From: CAYXLI01 sp964464925
GTDB taxonomy: Bacteria > Acidobacteriota > Terriglobia > Bryobacterales > Bryobacteraceae
Length of the DNA: 64,000 bases
Reading direction: 5' to 3'
NCBI GenBank assembly: GCA_964464925.1
Contig: CAYXLI010000007.1
Span: 194,069-258,068 of the forward strand
The position numbers and the translations under genes are program-made. Position 1 is the stretch's first letter, and every line of letters begins with the position of its first letter. This document shows, in pieces, positions 52,342 to 61,474 of this stretch. The notes beneath the pieces are model-generated. The model saw nothing but the letters and a program-made list of their open reading frames with translations, did no database searches and was not told the DNA's origin.

Positions 52342-53130
52342 CTATGTGCCGAGGGAATGCCCGGTGAGGCTTTGCCCTCCATCGCACACGTAGACCGCGC
52401 CCGTTACGTAGGTTGCAGCCGAGGAAGAGAGGAACAACGCAAGGTCCGCGATCTCATCTTTACTGGCGAAGCGGCGCAGGGGGATGCTGTTCGCGATGCG
52501 GTCATGGATCTCAGGAGTGGGCGCTAGGCGACGCATGCCTTCGGTGCCGGCTACAGGACCCGGAGAGATGCAGTTGACGCGCACGCCTGAGGGTCCCCAT
52601 TCCAGAGCGAGCACCTTGGTCAGCATATCTATGCCCGACTTGGCGGCGCACACATGGGCCTGCGATTCGATGGGGACAAACGCGTGGGTGGCTGAGATGC
52701 TCAGAATGGATGCGCCCGGCTTGCGCAGAAATTCGTAACCGCCGCGGCAGGTGTTGAAGGTTCCCAGAAGGTCTATGTCAACGACGCTCTTGAAGCCGTT
52801 CGACGACATCCCGAGCACCGGCGAAGGGAAGTTTCCGGCCGCGCCGCAGACGAGAAGATCGACCTCACCCCATAGTTCGCCGGTACGGCGGAAGGCTGTC
52901 TGCAGCGCGTCATAATTGCGAACATCCGCCGCAATGCCGTGCGCTTCCCTTCCCGCGGCACGCAACGCCGCTACGGCTTCATCCAGCCGTTCCTGCCTGC
53001 GGCCGACCAGCATAACACGGGCGCCGTGCTCCGCAAAACGTTCCGCGATACGCAAAGTGATGCCACTGCCGCCTCCAGTAAGAAAGGCTGTTTTGCCGGC
53101 AAGAAGCTGGTCGCGAAAAATCGAGTTCAT
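52342..53130 (-). CDS. Short-chain dehydrogenase, 2,4-dienoyl-CoA reductase-like
   Basis: 262 residues from ATG 53130 (MNSIFRDQLLAGKTAFLTGG). The cofactor motif TGGGSGITLRIAERFAEHGA resembles the dienoyl-CoA reductase subgroup, and the usual Tyr-x3-Lys centre appears as SQAHVCAAKSGID, with the Tyr replaced as in that subgroup. The ending ATYVTGAVYVCDGGQSL is standard for SDRs. It probably reduces unsaturated acyl-CoA intermediates. The ATG overlaps the stop of the glycosyltransferase gene by three bases (ATGA). Confidence 0.85.
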   Translation of the reverse strand: MNSIFRDQLLAGKTAFLTGGGSGITLRIAERFAEHGARVMLVGRRQERLDEAVAALRAAGREAHGIAADVRNYDALQTAFRRTGELWGEVDLLVCGAAGNFPSPVLGMSSNGFKSVVDIDLLGTFNTCRGGYEFLRKPGASILSISATHAFVPIESQAHVCAAKSGIDMLTKVLALEWGPSGVRVNCISPGPVAGTEGMRRLAPTPEIHDRIANSIPLRRFASKDEIADLALFLSSSAATYVTGAVYVCDGGQSLTGHSLGT

Positions 53131-54302
53131 GAGACACCAAGGGTGAGGGTGTTTACATAAGCATCGTAAACGGAATCGAAGACACGGTCCCACGAAAGAG
53201 ACATCGCCTGCGCACGGGCAGCAAGTTTCATTCGCGACAGTGCGTCGCGATCGTCGTAGAGATGCAAGATGTGCTTGAGAAAAGCGTGGTCGTCCGCCGC
53301 AACGTATCCTGTAATTCCATCCTGTACCAGAAACTTTGGGCCGCCCTGAGCAGTGACGACGGATGGCACCCCGGACGCTTGCGCTTCCTGGATAACGTTG
53401 CCATAGGTATCAGTTTCCGAGGGGAAAGCGAAGACGTCCATCCGAGCGTAGGCGCGGGCAAGGTCTTCTCCATGCAGCACGCCTGCAAATTCCACTTGCC
53501 GCAGATTCTGTTGCAACCACTCGCGTTCCGTACCGGCGCCAATGATCAAGAAGCGGTAATCCTGACGGCCGGCCGAGACCAATGCGCGTTCGACGTCCGC
53601 CAGAAACCGGACGCGCTTTTCCGGACTCAGCCTGCCCACATAGCCGATGATTAATGAAGCGGAGTCTTCAGGCGGCCGTTTGGCCGGATCGTACAGAATG
53701 GTATCCACACCACGCTGCATGAGGAAGCATGGCTTACCAGTTTTCCGAACCAGAAGGTCAACCACTTCCTCATTCGGAGCGAACAGCATTTTCGCAAGCC
53801 GGTAAAACAGTGCGGCCCCGAGGAGTGCCTGGTCTTCAGCGACGGCACCTATCTTGTGACTCGTCTCGTCGTCGAGGAAACCGAGGAGTTTCTCCAGCCG
53901 CCGACCAGCATATTCATGCACGTTGGTGTGCCACGATGCGACCAGTGGGATGTGGCTGCGATGTGCGATGGCGGCGCCGAGTTGTCCAAAATCGCCCGGG
54001 CCGGTGATGTGGATGAGGTCGGGCGCGAACTGGCGAACGGTTCGCTCAGCGTCGTTGTAAAAGCGCCAAAGACCCACATCAAAACTGAGATCGGTTTCCA
54101 AGCCGAAGGACAATGGCCCCCGGTGCAACTCATACGTGAGGACGCTGCCGTCGGTGGATTGCTCAGTACGCGGCCCGGCATGAACGCTGAGGAACGGCAG
54201 GTTATGGCGCCGCGCGTATGCGTCGAATTGCCGGCTTGTTAGTGCAACACCGTTTACTTCATGAAATGAATCTGTAAAGAATGCGACGCGCGCTCTCCCC
54301 AC
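53127..54302 (-). CDS. GT4-family glycosyltransferase
   Basis: 391 residues from GTG 54302, overlapping the TAG of the PHP gene as TAGTG. The N-terminal Rossmann lobe has RVAFFTDSFHEVNGVA, typical of mannosyl/diacylglycerol glucosyltransferases (the T-D-x-F-x-P/H-x-V-N-G-V pattern). Later blocks are VASWHTNVHEYAGRRLEKLL, GYVGRLSPEKRVRFLADVE and the donor-binding FPSETDTYGNVIQEAQASG (E-x7-E type). It transfers a sugar to a lipid or glycan acceptor at the membrane. Second gene of the run. Confidence 0.92.
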   Translation of the reverse strand: MGRARVAFFTDSFHEVNGVALTSRQFDAYARRHNLPFLSVHAGPRTEQSTDGSVLTYELHRGPLSFGLETDLSFDVGLWRFYNDAERTVRQFAPDLIHITGPGDFGQLGAAIAHRSHIPLVASWHTNVHEYAGRRLEKLLGFLDDETSHKIGAVAEDQALLGAALFYRLAKMLFAPNEEVVDLLVRKTGKPCFLMQRGVDTILYDPAKRPPEDSASLIIGYVGRLSPEKRVRFLADVERALVSAGRQDYRFLIIGAGTEREWLQQNLRQVEFAGVLHGEDLARAYARMDVFAFPSETDTYGNVIQEAQASGVPSVVTAQGGPKFLVQDGITGYVAADDHAFLKHILHLYDDRDALSRMKLAARAQAMSLSWDRVFDSVYDAYVNTLTLGVS

Positions 54303-55399
54303 TAAGAGGTCTCCCTCCGCAAGGCTAGCGCACTTCTTGCGACACCGCGGAAGGTTGGGGCACCTAAGAGACGCACGCCAGAGGCGAAGGCCCGCACGAC
54401 GAAGGGTCCTTCGCCCCGCCACACGGTGGAGAGCGAACGAACCGTGCCATCGTTCGCCTCATAATACACGCGGTCGGTCCAGCGGCGGCGGCCCTCCGGG
54501 AGGTTGTCGTAGTCCTTCATAATGTCCCCCAGATTCTGCAGAATGCGATAACGCATCGGCTCACTGTAATGGGGCAAGTAGACGACGAAGCTGCGCCGGT
54601 CGCGTCGAATCTCCTCGACGAACTCCTCGAAAACGGCTGCATTCGTGTAATTCACAACAGAGTTCGGCTCGCATCCGTGGCGGTCGCCTCCGGAAATGAC
54701 CGGCAGCCCCCAGGCGTCGGCCAGATTCTCGACGGCTTTGTTCTCCTGGATGGGGCGAAGCCCGTTCAATTCGAAGGCATGAATAAAAGTGGAATTCCGA
54801 CGAAGGAATGTTTCCACGAGCTGCGCGTGCGTAGCTGCGCCGATTTCCGCTTCATCCCAGAAAGGATGATTGAACACGATCAACGTCTCCTGGCTTTCGT
54901 TCAGGAGCGCCAGCGCCTGGGTGACCTTATCGGCGAGACCGGAATTTGCACATTCCTGCATATTGGCCCATAGAGCACGGGCGCGGTTTGCAGGTAAATT
55001 GTGAACGCCGATGTGAAAGAAAGAGCCGCCCGAGCCAACCGGGACCGTCCACTCGACGGAGATGGGGACAGTGGGATAGATGACTTGTAAGGAGCTGCCC
55101 GCTTCAATGTCGTCGTGATCCGAAAGAGAAACCAGAGCGTATCGGGCCAATTCGGTTTCAATCTGGGTTCGCTCGAGCTCATAAGCAAGTTTGGCGCTGA
55201 GCGGAGGCGTCCACCAGGCGCGCCGCAGGTCCAGCCGGGTGCCGTGGACCTCTTCATATCGCGCGAGCTGCCTGTCGACCATCTGGGAAAGGATCGGCAC
55301 CTTCCGGCTGAGTCGAGGGATGAACCCGAGATTCTCCAGTGAGTGTTCAGTGTGGCTGTGCAGTGAAACCGCAGTACGAAAGTAACGGCGTGCGTTCAT
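54302..55399 (-). CDS. PHP-domain metal-dependent hydrolase-like protein
   Basis: 365 residues from ATG 55399 (an in-frame TTG at 55432 is an alternative). PHP motifs: SLHSHTEHSLENLGF, VSLSDHDDIEAG, FNHPFWDE and ISGGDRHGCEP, which supply the metal histidines and aspartates of this superfamily. PHP proteins hydrolyse phosphoesters; this long acidobacterial form is uncharacterised. It is the first gene of a run with the GT4 enzyme. An 11-base inverted repeat flanks its start region (55341-55351 and 55416-55426). Confidence 0.85.
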   Translation of the reverse strand: MNARRYFRTAVSLHSHTEHSLENLGFIPRLSRKVPILSQMVDRQLARYEEVHGTRLDLRRAWWTPPLSAKLAYELERTQIETELARYALVSLSDHDDIEAGSSLQVIYPTVPISVEWTVPVGSGGSFFHIGVHNLPANRARALWANMQECANSGLADKVTQALALLNESQETLIVFNHPFWDEAEIGAATHAQLVETFLRRNSTFIHAFELNGLRPIQENKAVENLADAWGLPVISGGDRHGCEPNSVVNYTNAAVFEEFVEEIRRDRRSFVVYLPHYSEPMRYRILQNLGDIMKDYDNLPEGRRRWTDRVYYEANDGTVRSLSTVWRGEGPFVVRAFASGVRLLGAPTFRGVARSALALRRETS

Positions 55400-55459
55400 C
55401 AATACCGTTAGCGTGACTGAACACTCTTTCAACCGTGTGGGAGAACTATGAAAAACCGT

Positions 55460-55957
55460 TTACTGTACGCTCACTTCTTTGCGGGTAGCAAGTACCTGCT
55501 CAAAAACATCTTTCAGTTTTTCCGTCGCCTGCCGGGCGAACATACCGGAAAGAGAAGCGACGGCCGCTACCCCATAAGGATTCATGGTTGCGGTGGCAGC
55601 ATCGCCGGATCCGGCAATCAGACCGGCACGGATCACAAAATAGACAACCAGCGCGAGCGTCGCTCCAATGCCGGGGCGCAACGCGTACCACCACACCCAT
55701 TCGATGGTGAGTTGGCCCGCGCCAGCGTAGCTAATGAATGACGTGGCCAGATGAATGCAACTGCCAAGTGCGCCGGCAGCGGCAGTCATCCAGATAAAGC
55801 GGGCTTCCAAAGCAAGGCCAGTCCATCGAGGATTGTTACCTGGCCAGAGCTGGACCAGCACCCAGGTGAGCGCCAGATTCAAGGCGGCCATCCAAAACGC
55901 AACGCCCAGTTTGTGCCGCATATTCATCGGTTTTGCAGTAATAACATTGTCTGACAT
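55460..55957 (-). CDS. Hypothetical membrane protein (165 aa)
   Basis: 165 residues from ATG 55957; the open frame continues upstream to 56290 but that part is antisense to tyrS and its promoter and lacks coding character. Four predicted membrane segments: GVAFWMAALNLALTWVLVQL, ARFIWMTAAAGALGSCIHLA, IGATLALVVYFVIRAGLIAG and NPYGVAAVASLSGMFA, ending in a charged tail (EKLKDVFEQVLATRKEV). I do not recognise the family. It diverges from tyrS. Confidence 0.6.
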   Translation of the reverse strand: MSDNVITAKPMNMRHKLGVAFWMAALNLALTWVLVQLWPGNNPRWTGLALEARFIWMTAAAGALGSCIHLATSFISYAGAGQLTIEWVWWYALRPGIGATLALVVYFVIRAGLIAGSGDAATATMNPYGVAAVASLSGMFARQATEKLKDVFEQVLATRKEVSVQ

Positions 55958-56116
55958 AAATGTTTCAGGCGAGTTTCGCCTTACCACACGCGAGTCTAGA
56001 ACGGCCGTCAAAATGAACGCTGGGATGGTACCGCCTAACACATTAGGAATGTAGAAGATGGAAATTATGGAAGCGCTGTGACCGGCATCCGTGACCCGAC
56101 TACAGTAGACTGAAAT

Positions 56117-57316
56117 TTGAATCCGATAAAGTCTGTTGAAGAGCAAATTGCCTACCTGAAGAAGGGTCTGGCGGAACTGATCCGCGAAGAGGATCTGCGC
56201 GAACGACTGACGCAAGCGCAAGCTGAGAATCGTCCGCTGCGCGTGAAGGCCGGTTTCGATCCTACTGCGCCGGACCTGCACCTGGGCCATACCGTCCTGC
56301 TACGCAAGATGAAGCACTTCCAGGATCTGGGGCATGAAGTCATTTTTCTGATCGGTGACATGACCGGCCTGATCGGCGACCCAACCGGCCGCAACGTGAC
56401 CCGTCCACCGATGACTCGTGCCGAAATCGAGAGGAACGCCGAGACCTACAAAGCGCAAGTGTTTAAGATTCTCGACCCGGTGAAGACGAAGATCATGTTC
56501 AACTCCGAGTGGCTGGCGCCGCTGCAATGGGAGGACATGGTTCGCCTGTGCGGCCGTTATACCGTGGCACGCCTGCTGGAGCGCGATGACTTTTCGAAGC
56601 GCTTCAAGGAGGGCATTCCGATTTCCGTGCACGAGTTGCTGTACCCGTTGGCGCAGGGCTACGACTCCGTGGCGATGAAAGCCGATGTGGAGTTGGGAGG
56701 CACGGATCAAAAATTCAATCTGCTGGTGGGCCGCGAGTTGCAGCGTGACTACGGGGTGCCACAACAGATCGTCGCTACCGTACCGATTCTGGAGGGGCTC
56801 GACGGCGTGGAGAAGATGTCGAAGTCAAAGGGCAACTATATTGGCATCACAGAGCCTCCGGCGGACATGTTCCGGAAGATCATGAATATGAATGACGCGC
56901 TGACGTGGCGCTACTACGAACTGCTGACGGATATACCGATGCAACAGATCGAAGCAATGCGCCAAAGCTCAGACCCGATTGCCGCGAAAAAGGAGCTGGC
57001 ACGGCGGATCGTCGCGGATTTCCACTCCGCGGGGGAGGCGGAGCGCGTATCAGCCTCATGGGGCGAGAAGCCGGCCGCAGAAACATTGGAACAGGTGACG
57101 GCCGCCGACCCGCGCATTAACCGGGTGCTCGTGCAGGGCAGGTTCGCGCCTTCGGTGACAGAAGCAGACAAAGTAATCAAAGCCGGAGGCGTTGCAGTAA
57201 CGACGGCTACCAGGGATGCAGCCGAGATTCCCGTAAAGAACCCGGCGCAAAAGCTCGAACCGGGCGAATACCTGGTTCGCGTCGGTAAACGCTATAAGCA
57301 CGTCGTCGTGCCGTAA
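56117..57316 (+). CDS. tyrS: Tyrosyl-tRNA synthetase
   Basis: Charges tRNA-Tyr. 399 residues from TTG 56117. The HIGH-type motif is PDLHLGHTVLL, the KMSKS loop is VEKMSKSKGNYIG, and the tyrosine-site block reads GYDSVAMKADVELGGTDQ. The C-terminal S4-like domain is present (NRVLVQGRFAPSVTEADK ... VRVGKRYKHVVVP). A TAGACT hexamer ends five bases before the TTG, so the message may be leaderless. Its stop is followed immediately by the ATG of an ABC permease gene, giving a tyrS-permease-permease-folP run. Confidence 0.95.
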   Translation: MNPIKSVEEQIAYLKKGLAELIREEDLRERLTQAQAENRPLRVKAGFDPTAPDLHLGHTVLLRKMKHFQDLGHEVIFLIGDMTGLIGDPTGRNVTRPPMTRAEIERNAETYKAQVFKILDPVKTKIMFNSEWLAPLQWEDMVRLCGRYTVARLLERDDFSKRFKEGIPISVHELLYPLAQGYDSVAMKADVELGGTDQKFNLLVGRELQRDYGVPQQIVATVPILEGLDGVEKMSKSKGNYIGITEPPADMFRKIMNMNDALTWRYYELLTDIPMQQIEAMRQSSDPIAAKKELARRIVADFHSAGEAERVSASWGEKPAAETLEQVTAADPRINRVLVQGRFAPSVTEADKVIKAGGVAVTTATRDAAEIPVKNPAQKLEPGEYLVRVGKRYKHVVVP

Positions 57317-58543
57317 ATGCTTCTTCCTCGCGACATCCTCCGGCAAAGCGCGCGATCACTGAATGCGCATAAACTGCGCACGGTTCTGACGGCGATTGGC
57401 CTGATGATGGGCGTCGCGACTCTGATCACCGTCATGACCATCGTGCAGGGCGCGAATCTGTATGTGGAGCAGAAAATCGCGAATCTCGGTACGGACGTGT
57501 TCCAAGTTGCGCGTACCCCGTTTGCCGTTACCGATTTCAACCTCGTGATCAAGGCTCTGAAGAACAAGCACATTCACATGGAAGATGTGCAGGCGGTCCA
57601 GAGCCAGTGCGGATCTTGCCAGGCGGTCGGCGCGGGGGCGAATAGCACCACACGGGTGCGTTATCACGAGAATGATCTACAGGATGTCACGCTTTACGGC
57701 TACACGGCGAACATGGCTGACATCGATACGCGTACGATTGAGCGCGGCCGTTATTTCACCGATGTGGAAGACCAGCATGCCCAAAATGTCTGCGTGGTAG
57801 GCGATGCAATCGTCCAGAACCTGTTCGCCGGAAACGATCCCGTTGGAAAGCAGATCAGGCTGGATAACGACGAGTTCATGATCATCGGCACGTTCGAAAA
57901 GATCGGATCCGTGCTCGGCCAGGATCAGGACAACTTCGTCATTGTGCCGATGCAAACGTATCTACGCATGCGGGGCGCGCGGTTCAGCTTGACGATGAAC
58001 ATCAAGGCGTCTTCTGGAACCCAAGCGTTCGAGCGCGCGCAGGACCAGACGCGCATGATTCTTCGCGCGCGACGCCATGTGCTGCCGGGGCAGGACGAGG
58101 ATTTCTTTATCGGCACCCGCGACAGCTACATTTCGTTGTGGCAGTCGATCAGCGGTGCTTTCTTCGCCGTGTTCCTAATGGTGAGTTCGATCAGCGCCGT
58201 GGTAGGCGGCATCGTGATCATGAACGTCATGCTGGTGTCGGTAACAGAGCGCACGAAGGAAATTGGGATCTGCCGGGCCATGGGCGCGACGAGGCAGGAC
58301 ATCTTGAGGCAGTTTCTGGCAGAGAGCGTGCTGCAGTGCATCTTTGGCGGTATCGTCGGCATCCTGGGAGGATTCGTGATTGCCCTTTTGCTGCGCGAGT
58401 TCACAGCGTTCCCTGCGGCCGTTCGTACCTGGGTTGCCATTCTCGGCCTACTCATGAGTTCGATCATTGGGCTCTTCTTTGGCATTTATCCGGCGGTGCG
58501 AGCCGCAAATCTGGACCCCGTGGTAGCGCTGAGAGCGGACTGA
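57317..58543 (+). CDS. MacB-type ABC transporter permease (FtsX fold), first of two
   Basis: 408 residues. An N-terminal membrane helix (HKLRTVLTAIGLMMGVATLI) precedes a large periplasmic MacB-PCD domain (residues ~50-270). Three helices and the FtsX block follow (SSISAVVGGIVIMNVMLVSV, ERTKEIGICRAMGATRQDIL), then AVRAANLDPVVALRAD. Such permeases form a mechanotransmission pump with a separate ATPase, which is absent in the window. The ATG touches the tyrS stop. Confidence 0.9.
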   Translation: MLLPRDILRQSARSLNAHKLRTVLTAIGLMMGVATLITVMTIVQGANLYVEQKIANLGTDVFQVARTPFAVTDFNLVIKALKNKHIHMEDVQAVQSQCGSCQAVGAGANSTTRVRYHENDLQDVTLYGYTANMADIDTRTIERGRYFTDVEDQHAQNVCVVGDAIVQNLFAGNDPVGKQIRLDNDEFMIIGTFEKIGSVLGQDQDNFVIVPMQTYLRMRGARFSLTMNIKASSGTQAFERAQDQTRMILRARRHVLPGQDEDFFIGTRDSYISLWQSISGAFFAVFLMVSSISAVVGGIVIMNVMLVSVTERTKEIGICRAMGATRQDILRQFLAESVLQCIFGGIVGILGGFVIALLLREFTAFPAAVRTWVAILGLLMSSIIGLFFGIYPAVRAANLDPVVALRAD

Positions 58544-58544
58544 C

Positions 58545-59804
58545 ATGATGACGCGCGCCGAAGCGAAGGAGAACCTGCTGGTCGCGCTCGATACATTGCG
58601 CGCACACAAGGTAAGGTCCGGCTTGACGATTCTGGGGATCGTGATCGGCGTTACATCGGTCATATCGGTGGCCGCGATTATCGAGGGTCTGAACCGGTAC
58701 ATACAGGGGAAGGTGGAGTCGTTCGGTGCGCGGACCTACTTCATTTCGCGCATCCCGGTCGGGCCGCGATTCGGACGCCTCCCGGAGAAGATCCGCACCC
58801 GGAAATATTTGCAGAATACAGATGCCGAAGTCCTTCGCGGCACGTGCAAATCCCTCCAGTTCGTGACTACGTTCGGCACGCGCGCTTTCTTCTTCGGGGA
58901 CACGAACGACATCCGATACGGGAACGAACGCGTGGAGCGTATCATTATTCGCGGCGCTGAGCCGGAGTACGCCGACGCGATTCCGCTATTCAATGTGACT
59001 GCGGGGCGCTTCATCTCCAAGTTCGACGAGGAACATGCGCGGCCAGTCGTGGTGCTCGGTGCGGCAATTCGCGATTCGCTGTTTCCCCATATCGACCCCC
59101 TTGGCAAAGTAGTCCGCATGAATGGGCGCGAATACGAAGTGGTCGGTACGTTCGAGCAGGATCCGGGTCTGTTCGGCGGCCCCGGAGTGGATCAGTTCGC
59201 AGTGATTCCGTTCTCTCTATTCCACAAACAGTATCCGGAATCGAAGGAGTTGATCCTGGCATTTACGTTCTCGAAGACCGTTACCGCGGACCAGGCGATT
59301 GGAGAAGTAACCGAGGCCATGCGCCGTGTTCGCAAGGTCCGGCACAATCAGGAGAACGATTTCGAAATCACCTCGCCGGATTTCCTGAGCAACCTGTGGA
59401 ATCAGCTCACCGGTGCACTGGTGCTTCTGACCGCGGTGATCAGTTCGGTCGGCCTGCTGGTGGGTGGAATCGGTGTAATGAACATCATGCTGATCTCCGT
59501 GACTGAGCGGACGGCTGAGATCGGAATTCGCAAGGCGGTGGGCGCACGGAAGTCCGACATTCGCGTTCAATTCTTGCTTGAGGCCATCGTCCTTACAGTC
59601 ATAGGGGGCGCGCTCGGTATCCTGTTAGGAGGGTTGCTATCGTTCCTCGTTCGCACGCTGGTGCCTTCTGTGCCGGCGACTATGTCTCTGCTCTGGGTAA
59701 TTCTTGGAGTACTGATGTCGGTCGGCGTGGGATTGTTCTTCGGGTATTACCCGGCGAATCGCGCAGCCAATCTGGACCCGATCGTGTGTCTCCGCTATGA
59801 ATAA
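58545..59804 (+). CDS. MacB-type ABC transporter permease (FtsX fold), second of two
   Basis: 419 residues with the same architecture as the preceding gene: an N-terminal helix (HKVRSGLTILGIVIGVTSVI), a periplasmic domain, then SVGLLVGGIGVMNIMLISVT, ERTAEIGIRKAVGARKSDIR and the ending NRAANLDPIVCLRYE. The two copies are clearly related and may form a heterodimer. It starts one base after the first permease stop and overlaps folP by eight bases, so translation is coupled. Confidence 0.9.
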   Translation: MMTRAEAKENLLVALDTLRAHKVRSGLTILGIVIGVTSVISVAAIIEGLNRYIQGKVESFGARTYFISRIPVGPRFGRLPEKIRTRKYLQNTDAEVLRGTCKSLQFVTTFGTRAFFFGDTNDIRYGNERVERIIIRGAEPEYADAIPLFNVTAGRFISKFDEEHARPVVVLGAAIRDSLFPHIDPLGKVVRMNGREYEVVGTFEQDPGLFGGPGVDQFAVIPFSLFHKQYPESKELILAFTFSKTVTADQAIGEVTEAMRRVRKVRHNQENDFEITSPDFLSNLWNQLTGALVLLTAVISSVGLLVGGIGVMNIMLISVTERTAEIGIRKAVGARKSDIRVQFLLEAIVLTVIGGALGILLGGLLSFLVRTLVPSVPATMSLLWVILGVLMSVGVGLFFGYYPANRAANLDPIVCLRYE

Positions 59805-60795
59805 CCGCAAACGCTTTGACTGGAAGATTCGCTCTCGCGAATTGAAACTGGGGGAACGGACCCTCCTCATGGGTATTTTGAACGTGACGCCGGACTCGTT
59901 CTCCGACGGCGGCAAGTTCCTGGACCCCGACCGCGCCTACGCGCGCGCGATTGAGATGGAAGACCAGGGCGCGGACATCATCGACGTCGGCGCGGAATCC
60001 ACGCGTCCCGGTTCGACGCGCATCTCAGAAGCCGAAGAGATGCGGCGGCTGGTACCTGTACTGAAGCGGTTGCGCGACAAGCTGAGCATCCCGATCTGCG
60101 TGGACACATACAAAGCCGCCGTTGCGGAGAAAGCCCTGGATCTGGGCGCCGACATCATCAACGACCCGACCAGCCTCACCTACGAGCCCGGTTTGGCCAA
60201 AGCAGTGCTGAACGCGAACGCGGGCCTGATCCTGAATCATATGCGAGGCACGCCGGAGACATGGGCGAAGCTGCCTCCCCTGCCCGATGTGATGGGCACT
60301 GTGGCTTCGGATCTGCAGGCAACCGTGCATCGCGCCGCCAAGGCCGGTGTGGATACCACGCGCATCGTGATCGATCCGGGCCTCGGCTTCGGGAAGCGCA
60401 AGGAGCAGAACTTCGAGATCATCGCGCGCCTGGGCGAACTGGTCCGCATCAACATGCCGATTCTGATCGGCCCCTCGCGGAAGTCGTTTCTGGCACGGCA
60501 GGACGAGCGCGAAACATCATACGCGAACGCCGGCGCCGTGACAGCGAGCATACTTGCCGGAGCTCATATTGTCCGCGTGCACGAAGTGCTGGAAATGCGA
60601 ATTGCGGCACAAATCGCCGATGCCGTGCTGCTCGCCCAGCCTGAGCCGCAGCCCCCGCCCCCCCCGCAGCGCAGGCCGTTCAACGCTGGCAGCGAGCGCA
60701 GTAGTGAGTCCCCCGTTGCGCCACGACGACCCGGCGGATTGGCGTTCCGCAAACCGGGCACGGAGCGCCCTCCCTTCCGTAAACCTGATGCCTGA
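59797..60795 (+). CDS. folP: Dihydropteroate synthase
   Basis: Joins p-aminobenzoate to the pterin in folate synthesis. 332 residues: ILNVTPDSFSDGGKFLD, IIDVGAESTRPGSTRI, VIDPGLGFGKRKEQNF, ILIGPSRKSFL and ETSYANAGAVTASILAGAHI are the classic DHPS motifs. Usual length is about 280; here a proline-rich tail of about 50 residues (QPEPQPPPPPQRRPF onward) is added. The last 116 bases overlap the 3' end of mutM on the other strand, so much of the tail is antisense to the MutM zinc finger. Confidence 0.94.
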   Translation: MNNRKRFDWKIRSRELKLGERTLLMGILNVTPDSFSDGGKFLDPDRAYARAIEMEDQGADIIDVGAESTRPGSTRISEAEEMRRLVPVLKRLRDKLSIPICVDTYKAAVAEKALDLGADIINDPTSLTYEPGLAKAVLNANAGLILNHMRGTPETWAKLPPLPDVMGTVASDLQATVHRAAKAGVDTTRIVIDPGLGFGKRKEQNFEIIARLGELVRINMPILIGPSRKSFLARQDERETSYANAGAVTASILAGAHIVRVHEVLEMRIAAQIADAVLLAQPEPQPPPPPQRRPFNAGSERSSESPVAPRRPGGLAFRKPGTERPPFRKPDA

Positions 60796-61468
60796 GTTGA
60801 AAGCCGCCGCGATTCCCTTCCGCATCGACGTAATCCGAGATCGATGACCCGCGGTGCGCAATCGCATCCGCCAGAACTTCCAGGATCGCCGTGTGCAGAG
60901 CAAAAGCGCGCTTGCGGCTGATCCGGTTTGCGGCACGCTTCGGCAGCATGCGCGCGCGGAACAATGCTTCGTCCACGTAGATGTTGCCCAGACCGCGCAT
61001 GACTTTCTGACCCAGCAGCAAAGCTTTGATAGGCGCGCGGCTCTGCCGAATCCGCTGAAAGAAGTCTTCGGGTTGCAGATCGAACGGCTCCGGACCAAGC
61101 GCTTCCATACGAGCCGGGAGTGTAGCGTGAAACTCGATGCTGCCGAACATGCGAATGTCTTCATAAACAAGTTCCGCGTCGTCCAGCAGGAAAATCGCAC
61201 GGGTATGAACTGCGCGAGGCGCATCGAACAGAAGTTTCCCCGTCATGCCGAGGTGGATCACGAGTACACCTTCCTCGAGAGTGAGCACAATATGTTTTCC
61301 GTGACGTTGCACGCGCAGGATCCGCTGCCCCGTGATCTGTTCTGGAGAAGCATCGGGCCAATGACGCAGCACTAGTGGCGCGAGCAGTTCGGCGGAACGG
61401 ATGCGACGGCCCTGCAAGCGCGGGGCGAGCGCACGCACGATCGTTTCGACCTCAGGCAGCTCAGGCAC
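60680..61468 (-). CDS. mutM: Formamidopyrimidine-DNA glycosylase
   Basis: Removes oxidised purines such as 8-oxoguanine. 262 residues from GTG 61468. The N-terminal catalytic sequence PELPEVETIVRAL, the block GKHIVLTLEEGVLVIHLGMT, the H2TH region GNIYVDEALFRARMLP and the C-terminal zinc finger (CPVCGTPI ... THYCARCQ) are all present. A Rieske gene starts six bases upstream. The 3' end overlaps folP by 116 bases. Confidence 0.95.
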   Translation of the reverse strand: MPELPEVETIVRALAPRLQGRRIRSAELLAPLVLRHWPDASPEQITGQRILRVQRHGKHIVLTLEEGVLVIHLGMTGKLLFDAPRAVHTRAIFLLDDAELVYEDIRMFGSIEFHATLPARMEALGPEPFDLQPEDFFQRIRQSRAPIKALLLGQKVMRGLGNIYVDEALFRARMLPKRAANRISRKRAFALHTAILEVLADAIAHRGSSISDYVDAEGNRGGFQLRHQVYGREGAPCPVCGTPIRRVVVAQRGTHYCARCQR

Positions 61469-61474
61469 TTCAGA

